A DNA stretch of 35,393 bases from Urinicoccus timonensis (lineage in GTDB: Bacteria > Bacillota > Clostridia > Tissierellales > Peptoniphilaceae). The stretch spans positions 172,419-207,811 of the forward strand of contig NZ_OCTU01000004.1 of the NCBI RefSeq assembly GCF_900232945.1. The letters are read 5' to 3'. Shown piece after piece: positions 1-7,664 of the stretch (positions are counted from its first letter, which is position 1; each line of letters opens with the position of its first letter). The position numbers were made by a program, and so were the translations under genes. The notes beneath the pieces are model-generated. The model had not been told where the DNA came from, searched no databases, and saw nothing but the letters and a program-made list of their open reading frames with translations.

Positions 1-147
1 TTCTGGGCCATGAAGTTCTTCTAATCTAAACCATTTTCTAATGGAAGCATGAAGGTTTTCTTCTTTGGTCCCATCAGGTGTATCAGGCCATTTCCCTTGC
101 CTATACAACTGTATGCACTCTTTTTTGAATTCATAGCTATATTTCAC
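1..147 (-). CDS. IS3-family transposase OrfA, N-terminal fragment (cut by window edge)
   Basis: An open frame of 49 codons starts at a GTG (147-145) and continues past position 1. The start is set by an AAGGAGGG sequence at 154-161, seven bases upstream. The protein begins VKYSYEFKKECIQLY and continues with a region containing SIRKWF, typical of the N-terminal helix-turn-helix of IS3/IS150-type OrfA transposases, which binds the element ends. Only the N-terminus is present, so activity cannot be judged. An ATG-started frame on the opposite strand over the same bases (49-252) has no family resemblance and is taken as a shadow. Confidence 0.7.
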   Translation of the reverse strand, partial: MKYSYEFKKECIQLYRQGKWPDTPDGTKEENLHASIRKWFRLEELHGPE

Positions 148-194
148 AAAAATACCCTCCTTACTGGTTTGTCCAGTAAAGAGGGTACATATCA
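1..194 (-). mobile_element. IS3-family insertion sequence, left (5') end, partial
   Basis: This is the terminal part of an insertion sequence that runs off the window start. It contains the beginning of a transposase gene on the minus strand, preceded by a good ribosome binding site. The likely element end on the minus strand starts TGATATGTACCC and ends near position 194. It resembles the end of the element at the other edge of the window, with a shared pattern of TGA, TG, ACCC and GGA. A short inverted repeat (TTACTGG/CCAGTAA, 161-179) lies between the element end and the transposase start. An end at 189 (TGTACCC) is also possible. The family assignment rests on the transposase N-terminus and the TG-type end. 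Confidence 0.7.
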
Positions 195-207
195 AAATGG
201 GTTGATT

Positions 208-906
208 TTATTTCTTCTCTTTCCTCTCTTCTTGCCCTTGAAAAAACATTAGACTAAAACTCAAAGACAAAAGTAGACAAGAAATCCAAATGGTCTTCAT
301 TCCAAAATAGGGAATTAGGGAAGACCCCAGGGCCGCTCCCAGAGCAAAAGAAAAAATGACTGCAAAATACCGCCAAGCCAAGACTCCTTTTCTTGGCTTA
401 CCCTTTAAAATAAAGTGGCATAGGGCTTCCATGCCACTGCGTAAATTTCCGATACACATGGTGGAGGCATAGTTCGCTCCCTTAATTTTACGAAAAGCCT
501 GGACCTGCATGGCACAGGAAAAGGACACTAGGGCATTGGCCAAGAGGTTTAACTCAGCTGGTAAAAATCCCACAATAAATAAAAGAACCATTTCCACAAC
601 TAGAACTCTTTGCCGCCAATGGACTCTTTGGTCCTCCTTGTGCTGGGTGTGGATCAACTCACTTATGGCCACCCCCAGGGCAAAAAAGATTAGGGGAACC
701 AAGTATTCCAAGACGATGGGCCAGTTTTTTTCCATAAGGTTGACGCTCAAAAGGACAATATTTCCTGTTTGGGCGTTGGCAAAGACATGGTCCCGGGCCA
801 AATAGGTATAGACATCTTGGAGACCCCCAGATAGGGACAGGAAAATCGCCGTAACAAAGGCCTCGGACATCTGCCCATCAAAGGAGGTTTTTTTCTTCCA
901 AGTCAC
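208..906 (-). CDS. YoaK-family (DUF1275) membrane protein
   Basis: The 232-residue protein has about six hydrophobic segments and the YoaK/DUF1275 N-terminal pattern, with SGGLQDVYTYL followed by FANAQTGNIVLL at about residues 26-52. The family is widespread in bacteria, and its transport or other function is not established. The start is a GTG at 906 with GAAGGG upstream. It lies only two bases after the stop codon of the AIM24-family gene, so the two are probably co-transcribed. The C-terminus is charged (QGQEERKEKK). The IS3 element ends about 14 bases beyond its stop codon, so the gene itself appears intact. Confidence 0.85.
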   Translation of the reverse strand: MTWKKKTSFDGQMSEAFVTAIFLSLSGGLQDVYTYLARDHVFANAQTGNIVLLSVNLMEKNWPIVLEYLVPLIFFALGVAISELIHTQHKEDQRVHWRQRVLVVEMVLLFIVGFLPAELNLLANALVSFSCAMQVQAFRKIKGANYASTMCIGNLRSGMEALCHFILKGKPRKGVLAWRYFAVIFSFALGAALGSSLIPYFGMKTIWISCLLLSLSFSLMFFQGQEERKEKK

Positions 907-908
907 AA

Positions 909-1586
909 TTAGCCCTTCATGGGAAGGTAGGGAGCAATATTTCGTGCCAATTTTTGAATAGGCATGGATTGGACAAGAACCTTACCAGGACCTTCCACTA
1001 CCGTATTAAAAAGTCCCTCTCCACCAAAGAGGATGTTCTTCATCCCTTCCACTTGTTCTATGGACATTTCACAAGTAGAATCCATCATAGCCAAGCTCCC
1101 TGTGTCCATGACAAGTTTTTCTCCCACATTTAAAATATATTCTTGACAGTGGCCATCAATTTCTAAAAAGACCTTTCCTGGTCCAGTAATTTTTTGCATG
1201 ATAAAACCTTCCCCACCAAAGAGACCCGTTCCCAATTTTTTTCTAAAATAAATGGACAAGTCCACCCCTTGGTCGGCACATAAGAAGGCCTTTTTTTGGG
1301 CAATAATACTTTGTCCCTCTGCCAGGTCAAAGGCATAGATAGACCCGGGGAAATCTGATGCAAAGACAATCTCAGAAGGACTTTTCGCCTTGTAGGAGCT
1401 TAAAAATAAGCTTTCGCCGGAAAACATCCGCCCCAACATTTTTCCCACTCCGCCCCCGGAAATAGTTTCGGTTTTAATGTCTCCCTTCATCCAGGCTCGA
1501 CCTCCAGCCTGGCTTATTAGTCCTTCTCCTTCTTCTAATTCAAAACGGACAACGGGTAAGTTATCTCCTTCAATATAATATTTCAT
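909..1586 (-). CDS. AIM24/TIGR00266-family protein
   Basis: The 225-residue protein matches the bacterial AIM24 (TIGR00266, formerly DUF124) family. It is rich in glycine and beta-strands, with repeated motifs such as GGGVGKMLGRMFSGES near residue 44 and two GGEG loops (about residues 123 and 188). The family forms beta-sandwich folds and has no firmly assigned bacterial function. There is no signal peptide or membrane helix. The ATG at 1586 follows AAAGGAGGA. An extended -10 promoter lies about 30 bases upstream, making this the first gene of a two-gene unit with the YoaK-like gene. The family call is confident; the biochemical role is unknown. Confidence 0.85.
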   Translation of the reverse strand: MKYYIEGDNLPVVRFELEEGEGLISQAGGRAWMKGDIKTETISGGGVGKMLGRMFSGESLFLSSYKAKSPSEIVFASDFPGSIYAFDLAEGQSIIAQKKAFLCADQGVDLSIYFRKKLGTGLFGGEGFIMQKITGPGKVFLEIDGHCQEYILNVGEKLVMDTGSLAMMDSTCEMSIEQVEGMKNILFGGEGLFNTVVEGPGKVLVQSMPIQKLARNIAPYLPMKG

Positions 1587-1614
1587 AGACTCCTCCTTTA
1601 CTGATTTTTATTTT

Positions 1615-1623
1615 ATTATACCA
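1615..1623 (-). promoter_or_regulatory. Extended -10 promoter for the AIM24/YoaK-like operon
   Basis: On the minus strand the sequence TGGTATAAT is a consensus -10 hexamer with an upstream TGN extension, about 30 bases before the ATG at 1586. The -35 position is only a weak T-rich match. An almost identical CATGGTATAATAA sequence precedes the aldo/keto reductase gene near 8700, which supports the reading. Confidence 0.5.
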
Positions 1624-1659
1624 TGGGATTCTTTCTTTAAAAACTTTTGCTAGACAAAT

Positions 1660-2550
1660 TTAATCATCTTCCGCAAGGGGAAAAGAATCCAAGGCTCCAT
1701 AAGCCTCCACGACCCTGGCTGCATAGCTTGTGGCAAAAGCCATGGCCTTTTTGATGTCCTTCTTTTCCAAATACTTTTTGACAAAGGCTCCGATATAGGC
1801 ATCTCCCGCCCCTGTTGTGTCCACGGCCTTGACCTTGTGGGCCTCTTGGTAAAAGCTTCCGTCGGCATGAACCAAAAGAGATCCCCGACTCCCCAGGGTC
1901 ACCAGGACCTGGCCCACCCCCTTATTTAAAAGCTCTCGAGCAGCTTCCTCCACTTGATCGGAAGGAACCTTCCTCCCAAGGAGGTCGGATAGCTCTCCTT
2001 CATTGGGGATTAAAAAATCTACATAGGTCAGGTATTTTTGATCAAAATCCACTACTGCTGGAGCCGGATTTAAAAAGGTCAATACCCCTTTTTTCTTAGC
2101 TACTTCCAAGGCCCTATAAACTAAATTCAAAGGCAGCTCCAATTGTAGAACCAGGGCTTGGACCCCCTCTAAGGCCTGGTCCAAACCTTCTAAATCTTCC
2201 AGGGTCATGGCAAAATCCGCTCCCGGATAAACCACAATCGTATTTTCTCCATCTTCTTGGATGTAGATTGAAGCCCTACCTGTGGGACAGTCTTTTTTCA
2301 TTAAATAGCGGATGTCCACTCCGTCTTCTTCCAGGGCCTTCTCTAGCAGGGTCCCATTTTCATCCCTACCCACAGCGCCAAAAACGCCTACATGGCCACC
2401 ACAACGACAAATGGCCACAGCTTGGTTTTGTCCTTTTCCTCCTCGGGATAGGTAGGCTTCCTTGGCCAAGACTGTTTGCCCCGGCTTGGGAAAGGCCTCC
2501 AAGATATAATTTTGATCCATGTGTAGACTAGCCAATACTAAAATCTTCAT
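1660..2550 (-). CDS. rbsK: Ribokinase (PfkB family)
   Basis: Predicted to phosphorylate D-ribose to ribose-5-phosphate with ATP in the cytoplasm. The 296-residue length fits ribokinases. The N-terminal PfkB signature GGKGQNQA is at about residues 37-44. The C-terminal signature DTTGAGDAYIGAF starts at about residue 244, with the catalytic Asp at about 250. The ATG at 2550 has AAGGAGGG upstream and overlaps the stop of the nucleoside hydrolase gene by four bases, so translation is probably coupled. The pair would release ribose from nucleosides and feed it to the pentose phosphate pool. Another PfkB sugar kinase specificity is possible, but the neighbour favours ribose. Confidence 0.9.
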   Translation of the reverse strand: MKILVLASLHMDQNYILEAFPKPGQTVLAKEAYLSRGGKGQNQAVAICRCGGHVGVFGAVGRDENGTLLEKALEEDGVDIRYLMKKDCPTGRASIYIQEDGENTIVVYPGADFAMTLEDLEGLDQALEGVQALVLQLELPLNLVYRALEVAKKKGVLTFLNPAPAVVDFDQKYLTYVDFLIPNEGELSDLLGRKVPSDQVEEAARELLNKGVGQVLVTLGSRGSLLVHADGSFYQEAHKVKAVDTTGAGDAYIGAFVKKYLEKKDIKKAMAFATSYAARVVEAYGALDSFPLAEDD

Positions 2551-3473
2551 TGATTCCCTCCTTGGTCCGACTTCCTGGACATGGCCTCTACTAGATAGTC
2601 CAAGATTTCTTTTTCTTTTAGCTTATAATAAATCCTTAAGGTCTTGGCTCCCTGATCTTTTCTTCTAAGGAGCTGTCCCCGGCTTTCCTCCTGGCAAGAC
2701 ACCCTAAAGGCTAGTCTTTCATAAGAAAAAAGATCTGGTCTTTCATAGACCAAGAGGGTCATGGGATCATTGATATAGCATCCCTCAATCCCTTCTTCCC
2801 TGGCATAGGCCTCCATGTAAAGCCTGGTAATCGACTCTAAGAAGTTCCCCATGGCCGGATTGGCCCTAGCAATTTTAGCAATCTCCCTCTTAGAAAAAAT
2901 ACATTGGCTTGTCAGGTCCAGAGGGACCAGGTCCAAGTCCCCTGGAAAATTCCTTAGCACTTCATCTGCAGCCTCCGGGTCTACATAAAAGTTAAATTCC
3001 GCCAGATCGCTGGTATTTCCCTTGACCTGATAGGCTCCTCCCATAATGATGAGCCGGCTTCCTTCAAAGGCTTGTGGATTTTTCCTCAGAGCCAGGGCAA
3101 GATTGGTCAGGGGCCCCAGGGCAAAGATACACAAGTCCTCCTCTTCTTGGGCAGACCGAATTAAAAAGTCCACCGCTTCTCCCGATACAGGATAGTCCTC
3201 ATAGGGCAAGTTACTTTCTCCCAAACCATCTTGACCATGAATTTCCCCTGCTGTTTCTAAGGGCCTTGTTATGGGACCCGGGCTCCCTAAATAGATAGGA
3301 AGTTTTCTCCCTAAAAACTTAGCCAGGCGAAAGACATTGGTCTTGGCTGTTTCCAAGTGAACATTTCCCGCCACTAGGCTTAATCCCAAAATAGGATAAG
3401 CCTCTTGCCGAGCCAGGACTAGGGCAATGGCATCGTCCACTCCAGGATCTGTATCAATAATAAATTTTGTCAT
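2547..3473 (-). CDS. Inosine-uridine-type nucleoside hydrolase
   Basis: Cleaves the N-glycosidic bond of ribonucleosides to give a base plus ribose. The diagnostic calcium-binding motif DTDPGVDDAIAL is at residues 7-18. Also visible are the LGPLTNLALALR segment around residue 120, IMGGAYQVKGN around 143, and EFNFYVDPEAA around 159, all typical of the IunH/URH family. The length (308) is normal. It is the first gene of a two-gene operon and overlaps ribokinase by four bases. Base preference (purine or pyrimidine) cannot be decided from sequence alone. The gene diverges from the FAD-dependent oxidoreductase, with about 110 bases of shared upstream region. Confidence 0.9.
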   Translation of the reverse strand: MTKFIIDTDPGVDDAIALVLARQEAYPILGLSLVAGNVHLETAKTNVFRLAKFLGRKLPIYLGSPGPITRPLETAGEIHGQDGLGESNLPYEDYPVSGEAVDFLIRSAQEEEDLCIFALGPLTNLALALRKNPQAFEGSRLIIMGGAYQVKGNTSDLAEFNFYVDPEAADEVLRNFPGDLDLVPLDLTSQCIFSKREIAKIARANPAMGNFLESITRLYMEAYAREEGIEGCYINDPMTLLVYERPDLFSYERLAFRVSCQEESRGQLLRRKDQGAKTLRIYYKLKEKEILDYLVEAMSRKSDQGGNQ

Positions 3474-3586
3474 CAGGGCCTCCTTTTCTCTATCTATTAT
3501 AGCTAAAATTTTTCGTCCTTGGGGTTTTTCTCTAGGATAAAGATAAATAATTTGATAAAATAAGGAACAAAGAGAGAGAGGAAACT

Positions 3587-5152
3587 ATGTATATTTTAAA
3601 AAACATCAAACTTCCCTACCAGGCGTCCAACCAGGACCTCCAAAGGGAAGTAGACCGTCTATTAAGGGGTAAGGATGTCCCCTTTGAACTTTATAAAAAA
3701 TCTTTAGATGCCCGCAAGGGGGTCTTTTATGTCTACCAAGTCCTAGTAAAAAAAGACCTAAATAAGAAAACCCTCCGGTCTTTGAAAAACCGCATCCAGG
3801 CCTACCAGCCCCAAGACCTGGTCTTAGAAAATAAGACCAGGATTAAAAAAGTCGTCATTGTAGGCACAGGTCCCGCCGGACTTTTTGCAGGTTACATCCT
3901 AAGCCAGGCCGGAGTCCAAGTCCATCTTATTGACCAGGGAGAAAAAATCCAAGACCGGGTCCGGTCTGTCCAAGCCATGATGGACCATGGAAGTCTCAAC
4001 CCCCAATCCAATATCCAATTTGGCGAGGGCGGGGCTGGAACTTTTTCCGACGGCAAACTCACCAGCCGGTCCAAGGATAAAAGGTCTCGAGAGGTATTTA
4101 AAATTTTTGTTGAAAACGGAGCCCCGGAAGACATTCTCTATGAGCAAATGCCCCATATCGGCACCGATATCTTACGGGCTGTCATTGTTCGGATGCGAAA
4201 AAAAATTGAAAGTCTTGGAGGGACCTTTCACTTCCAAGAAAAATTTACCGACCTGGTCCTTGAAGATGGGAAAATCCAAGCCATCAAAACTGATAAGGCT
4301 AATTACCAGGCCGACCATTATATCCTGGCCCTGGGAAATTCCGCCCGAGACACTTTTTCTCTCCTGGACAACTACATCAGCCTGGAACAAAAGCCCTTTG
4401 CTGTGGGCTTTCGTATTGAGCACTTGCGTCAAGATATCAACCTGGCCCAATACAAGATCCAAGACCCCCTTCTTCCCCAAGCTTCCTACCAGCTCAATTA
4501 TTTTAACCGAGAAAAAAACCTATCTGTCTACAGCTTTTGTATGTGTCCAGGAGGTTATGTCGTTCCGGCCTCCAGTGAAGAAAACCGTCTTTGCGTCAAC
4601 GGCATGAGCTACCATGACCGGATGGCCACAAACTCCAACTCAGCCATCGTCATGGCCATTGATCAAGAGTTTTTTGGACCTGGTGCCTTGGCCGGCTTGG
4701 ACTTCCAAAGAAAAATCGAAGAAAAAGCCTACCAACTAGGTGGTGGTCAGTTTACTGCCCCTGTTCAGCGCCTAGAGGACTTCTTCCTGGGTCGCCCCAG
4801 CCAGTCTTTTGGAAAAATCCAAGCTAGCTACCAACCCCAAACCCACTTTGCTGATCTCAACCTGGTCTATCCCGAAAAAATCAATGAGGGAATTAAGGAG
4901 GCCCTTTTAGCCTTTGACAAAAAATTAAAAGGCTTCGCCCATCCTGATGCCCTTTTAACTGGAGTGGAAACCAGGACCTCTTCTCCAGTCCGCCTCCTAA
5001 GGAAGGACTACCATAGCCTTGAATTTGATAATCTCCACCCCATTGGAGAAGGGGCTGGCTATGCCGGTGGAATTGTCTCCTCGGCCCTGGACGGTTTAAA
5101 GTGCGCCCTTCAACTTTTGGCTTGTCAAGACTCCCAGGATAAAAAAGACTAG
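3587..5152 (+). CDS. FAD-dependent oxidoreductase (COG2509-type dehydrogenase)
   Basis: The 521-residue flavoprotein has an N-terminal domain of about 85 residues found in this family, followed by the dinucleotide-binding motif GTGPAGLFAG starting at residue 93. Further family segments are NIQFGEGGAGTFSDGKLTSR (about 142-161), and ALGNSARDTF and GEGAGYAGGIVSSALDG near the C-terminus, which match the second FAD-contact region. COG2509 members are soluble and their physiological substrates are unknown. The gene is monocistronic, bounded downstream by a strong hairpin terminator. The ATG at 3587 follows GAGAGAGAGGAAACT, a modest ribosome binding site. The family assignment is firm; the substrate is not predicted. 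Confidence 0.85.
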   Translation: MYILKNIKLPYQASNQDLQREVDRLLRGKDVPFELYKKSLDARKGVFYVYQVLVKKDLNKKTLRSLKNRIQAYQPQDLVLENKTRIKKVVIVGTGPAGLFAGYILSQAGVQVHLIDQGEKIQDRVRSVQAMMDHGSLNPQSNIQFGEGGAGTFSDGKLTSRSKDKRSREVFKIFVENGAPEDILYEQMPHIGTDILRAVIVRMRKKIESLGGTFHFQEKFTDLVLEDGKIQAIKTDKANYQADHYILALGNSARDTFSLLDNYISLEQKPFAVGFRIEHLRQDINLAQYKIQDPLLPQASYQLNYFNREKNLSVYSFCMCPGGYVVPASSEENRLCVNGMSYHDRMATNSNSAIVMAIDQEFFGPGALAGLDFQRKIEEKAYQLGGGQFTAPVQRLEDFFLGRPSQSFGKIQASYQPQTHFADLNLVYPEKINEGIKEALLAFDKKLKGFAHPDALLTGVETRTSSPVRLLRKDYHSLEFDNLHPIGEGAGYAGGIVSSALDGLKCALQLLACQDSQDKKD

Positions 5153-5180
5153 TCCCTTACTTTATGTGGATTTATATGCA

Positions 5181-5208
5181 AATGACCCCTCCTTGGGGTC
5201 ATTTTTCT
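5181..5208. terminator. Terminator between convergent oxidoreductase and cupin genes
   Basis: A perfect hairpin, AATGACCCC (5181-5189) and GGGGTCATT (5195-5203), has a five-base loop and is followed by a T-run on the plus strand. It lies between two convergent genes. The minus-strand tail is less T-rich, so it mainly serves the oxidoreductase gene. Confidence 0.8.
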
Positions 5209-5507
5209 TATTTTATAAATCCGCAAAACCAAACCGCCCTATCCTGGTCAAGGACCCTATGCCTGATTCCCTTTTTGATAAAAAGAAAGTCTCCTTCTTC
5301 CATCTCGACCAAGTCATTACTTGTTTCTATGGATGCCTTTCCCTTCATCAAGACCACAAACTCATCCTGGTCTTGAACCATAAAGTCTGTTGTCTGGTTC
5401 AGGGACATTGTCCGAAGAACTCTAAGGGCCTCATCCTCATAAATATCTTGGTTCACTTCCTCCTCTTGAGAAAATGTAAGATTTTTTAAAAGCTTAAAAA
5501 TTTTCAT
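5208..5507 (-). CDS. Small single-domain cupin protein
   Basis: This 99-residue protein fits one cupin barrel. The segment VVLMKGKASIETSNDLVEM resembles the first cupin motif, and EGDFLFIKKGIRHRVLDQD (about residues 71-89) the second, retaining a His before the Arg/Val. Only one clear metal-type His is seen, so metal binding is uncertain. Such small cupins may be isomerases, ligand-binding proteins or stress proteins, and no specific function can be given. The ATG at 5507 is preceded by a run of Gs (GGGGGGGTAAG) acting as the ribosome binding site. It is a single gene convergent with the oxidoreductase gene. Confidence 0.75.
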   Translation of the reverse strand: MKIFKLLKNLTFSQEEEVNQDIYEDEALRVLRTMSLNQTTDFMVQDQDEFVVLMKGKASIETSNDLVEMEEGDFLFIKKGIRHRVLDQDRAVWFCGFIK

Positions 5508-5579
5508 CTTACCCCCCCCTGTGATAAATTACCTTTACATAAACTAGCTAAAAACTTTTGTGGGGAGTGAAAGTAGACC

Positions 5580-6896
5580 TTATCTTTCCTCTTTTCCCAG
5601 AAGGTCCTTGTAATAAGTCAAATCTTGAACCGTCTCCAGGACTCCCTTATACTCTCCCTCCTCATTCCTCACTGCATAATAAGAAATGGCCATGATTTTT
5701 TCTCCCATTTTTTTCATCAACTTAAAAGAGTCTTTTTCCCCATCTTTAAAGTCTTGAATGATCCCCCTTACCATGGGTTCAATTTGAGGGGGATGGCAGG
5801 AGTAAACAGGTCTGCCCAGGGAGCTTGTAGGCCTCTTAAAGACTTTCGCCTCCTTGGGATTGTTGTAGTAGGCATTTAGGTCATTTTCATCCACAAAGGT
5901 CAACTCAATCTCCAGGGTGTCCAAAAGAGCTTCCAACTGGTCCAATCTTAACTTCCCCTTTTTAAAGTGGATATAGCCATCTTCCGTTCCCTTGCTGGAA
6001 CCTGTCCTTCTTTCCTCATAGGCAACCAAGTTGTGGTCGTAGTCTTTAAGATCTTGATAGACCAAGTCCAGGTCATCCCCTGTAAGATTTTCCTTCACTA
6101 GAGGGTAGAGGATATTTTCTTCTTTATAGGTCATTTCATCTGCCCGCTGTAAGGCTTCCTGCCAGAGCTTCTCATTCTTTTCCTTCTGAGCTCTTTTTAA
6201 ACTTTTAATAATTTCTACATCCACAGCCCACATCACATCCGAAGGACCCGGTTTGTTGTATTTTACTTTTAAGAGAGGGTAGATCAAGTCCCCCTTTTTC
6301 TTATAATGAGAGGTTATTTTTCCCAAGTCCAAAGTAAAATCGTCCCTTGACCTGGCAGCTTCCACAAGGTCCTTAATCTTATCATTCTCCTGATTCATGT
6401 ATGATAGAAAGGCTTGGCCTTCATACTTGTCCTTTTTATTTTCATTTTCCGTCATTCCGTGAAAAAGGGCAGAATGAATGTCACAAAGCTTTCTCACCTG
6501 CTCCTTCTCCGCCCCAGAATTCAACAAGTCTTCTTCCACATCCATAATTTCAGAGGAAGAAACCCCCTTAAAATTTTTGACAAAATCCTCCCGAACCCCT
6601 TCCAGGTCTTCCCCTTGGGACAGCCTTTCAATATAGGATTTTATCAGGTCCTTCCTCTTTTGAGCTTCCGGTGTTTGAGAGGAGTCATAGACTTCATAAC
6701 CCTCTTTTTCTAATTTTTCCACCAGGCCTTCAATGCCCATCATCCTTGCCCCACGCTTTATTGAAATTTTCTTAGCCATGGTTTGAACCATGATGGGGTT
6801 GTCCAGTCCCTTAAAGCCCAGGTCAATTAAGGTCTCTTTTAATTTTGGATTATCTTTGACAAGGTCATACACAGGTCTACTTATATCAATTTTCAT
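5580..6896 (-). CDS. DUF1858/DUF438/hemerythrin/PAS-domain protein
   Basis: The 438-residue soluble protein has a recognisable multi-domain order. A DUF1858-like domain (ISRPVYDLVKDNPKLKETLIDLGF, about residues 4-27) is followed by a DUF438 domain (about 55-125) and a hemerythrin-like HHE domain with HSALFHGM and SYMNQENDKI (about 140-290). A C-terminal PAS-like domain (about 320-430) contains GRPVYSCHPP and ISYYAVRNEEGEYKGVLETVQD. The family occurs mainly in anaerobes, and the di-iron hemerythrin plus PAS pairing suggests sensing of O2, NO or redox state; this role is inferred. No kinase or DNA-binding output domain is present. The ATG at 6896 follows AAGGAGG. It is a single gene. Confidence 0.85.
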   Translation of the reverse strand: MKIDISRPVYDLVKDNPKLKETLIDLGFKGLDNPIMVQTMAKKISIKRGARMMGIEGLVEKLEKEGYEVYDSSQTPEAQKRKDLIKSYIERLSQGEDLEGVREDFVKNFKGVSSSEIMDVEEDLLNSGAEKEQVRKLCDIHSALFHGMTENENKKDKYEGQAFLSYMNQENDKIKDLVEAARSRDDFTLDLGKITSHYKKKGDLIYPLLKVKYNKPGPSDVMWAVDVEIIKSLKRAQKEKNEKLWQEALQRADEMTYKEENILYPLVKENLTGDDLDLVYQDLKDYDHNLVAYEERRTGSSKGTEDGYIHFKKGKLRLDQLEALLDTLEIELTFVDENDLNAYYNNPKEAKVFKRPTSSLGRPVYSCHPPQIEPMVRGIIQDFKDGEKDSFKLMKKMGEKIMAISYYAVRNEEGEYKGVLETVQDLTYYKDLLGKEER

Positions 6897-7002
6897 AATT
6901 TACCTCCTTCTTATCTTCTAAACTTATTATAAGGCATTCGATAATAACAATCAGTAATATTTGTTACTCTTTTTATAAAAATCTTTAAAATTTTTCCAAC
7001 AT

Positions 7003-7032
7003 AAAAAAATAACCGGTTCCTCCTGAACCGGC
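7003..7032 (-). terminator. Terminator downstream of xpt
   Basis: On the minus strand GCCGGTTC is followed by a short loop and GAACCGGTTA, then a run of seven Ts (stem arms 7013-7019 and 7025-7031). It is placed about 35 bases after the xpt stop codon and ends the exporter-xpt operon. Confidence 0.8.
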
Positions 7033-7067
7033 TACTTTCACCTAGTCTCTAGACTGTTTTTCAAATT

Positions 7068-7655
7068 TTAATGTCCTGGGGCAAAGATTATTTCCTGCCG
7101 GTCACTATTAATTTCTGCTATACGGACCATAGAGTAGACTTTTACGCCAGCATCATCCAGTCGTTTTCGTCCCTTTTGAAAGGATTTTTCTACACAAATT
7201 CCCAGTCCCACCACTTGGGCTCCTGCCTGGTCCACCAAGTCCATTAGCCCCAAGGCTGCCTCTCCATTGGCTAAAAAGTCATCAATAATCAAGACTCGAT
7301 CGTCCTCTTGCAGGTACTGTTTGGATACCACAACATTGGATGTGGTCCCCTTGGTATAGGAATAGACCTTTGTTTCATAAACCTGGTCTTTTTGTAGGGT
7401 TGCAGCCTTGGCTTTTTTTGCAAAGAGCATGGGAACATCAAATTGGGCTGCCACCATAATAGCTGGGGCTATCCCCGATGCTTCAATGGTTAAAACCTTG
7501 GTAATTTTTTCATCCTTATAGTATTCATAAATTTCTTGGACAATTTCTCGCATGACTTTCGGGTCAATTTGTTGGTTTAAAAAGGAATCAATTTTTAAGA
7601 CATTGTTGGGAAAAATAACTCCATCCTTAAGAATTCTTTCTTCTAAATAAGACAT
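7068..7655 (-). CDS. xpt: Xanthine phosphoribosyltransferase
   Basis: Converts xanthine plus PRPP to XMP in purine salvage. The sequence begins MSYLEERILKDGVIF and carries the PRPP-binding motif VLIIDDFLANGEAA (about residues 121-134), plus LTIEASGIAPAIMVA near residue 55. These match the Xpt (PurR-like type I PRTase) family at its usual length of about 190-195. The ATG at 7655 is preferred because AGAGGTG sits five bases upstream; a GTG at 7661 would add two residues. It starts about ten bases after the stop of the upstream membrane protein gene, so the two are co-transcribed. No purine riboswitch is seen ahead of it, as expected for a second gene. Confidence 0.92.
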   Translation of the reverse strand: MSYLEERILKDGVIFPNNVLKIDSFLNQQIDPKVMREIVQEIYEYYKDEKITKVLTIEASGIAPAIMVAAQFDVPMLFAKKAKAATLQKDQVYETKVYSYTKGTTSNVVVSKQYLQEDDRVLIIDDFLANGEAALGLMDLVDQAGAQVVGLGICVEKSFQKGRKRLDDAGVKVYSMVRIAEINSDRQEIIFAPGH

Positions 7656-7664
7656 AGTCACCTC

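Noticed and set aside
3987..4607. 206-codon ORF in another frame within the FAD oxidoreductase gene
   Set aside because: It is fully contained in a well-supported family member, has no ribosome binding site, and its composition is that of a frame shadow.
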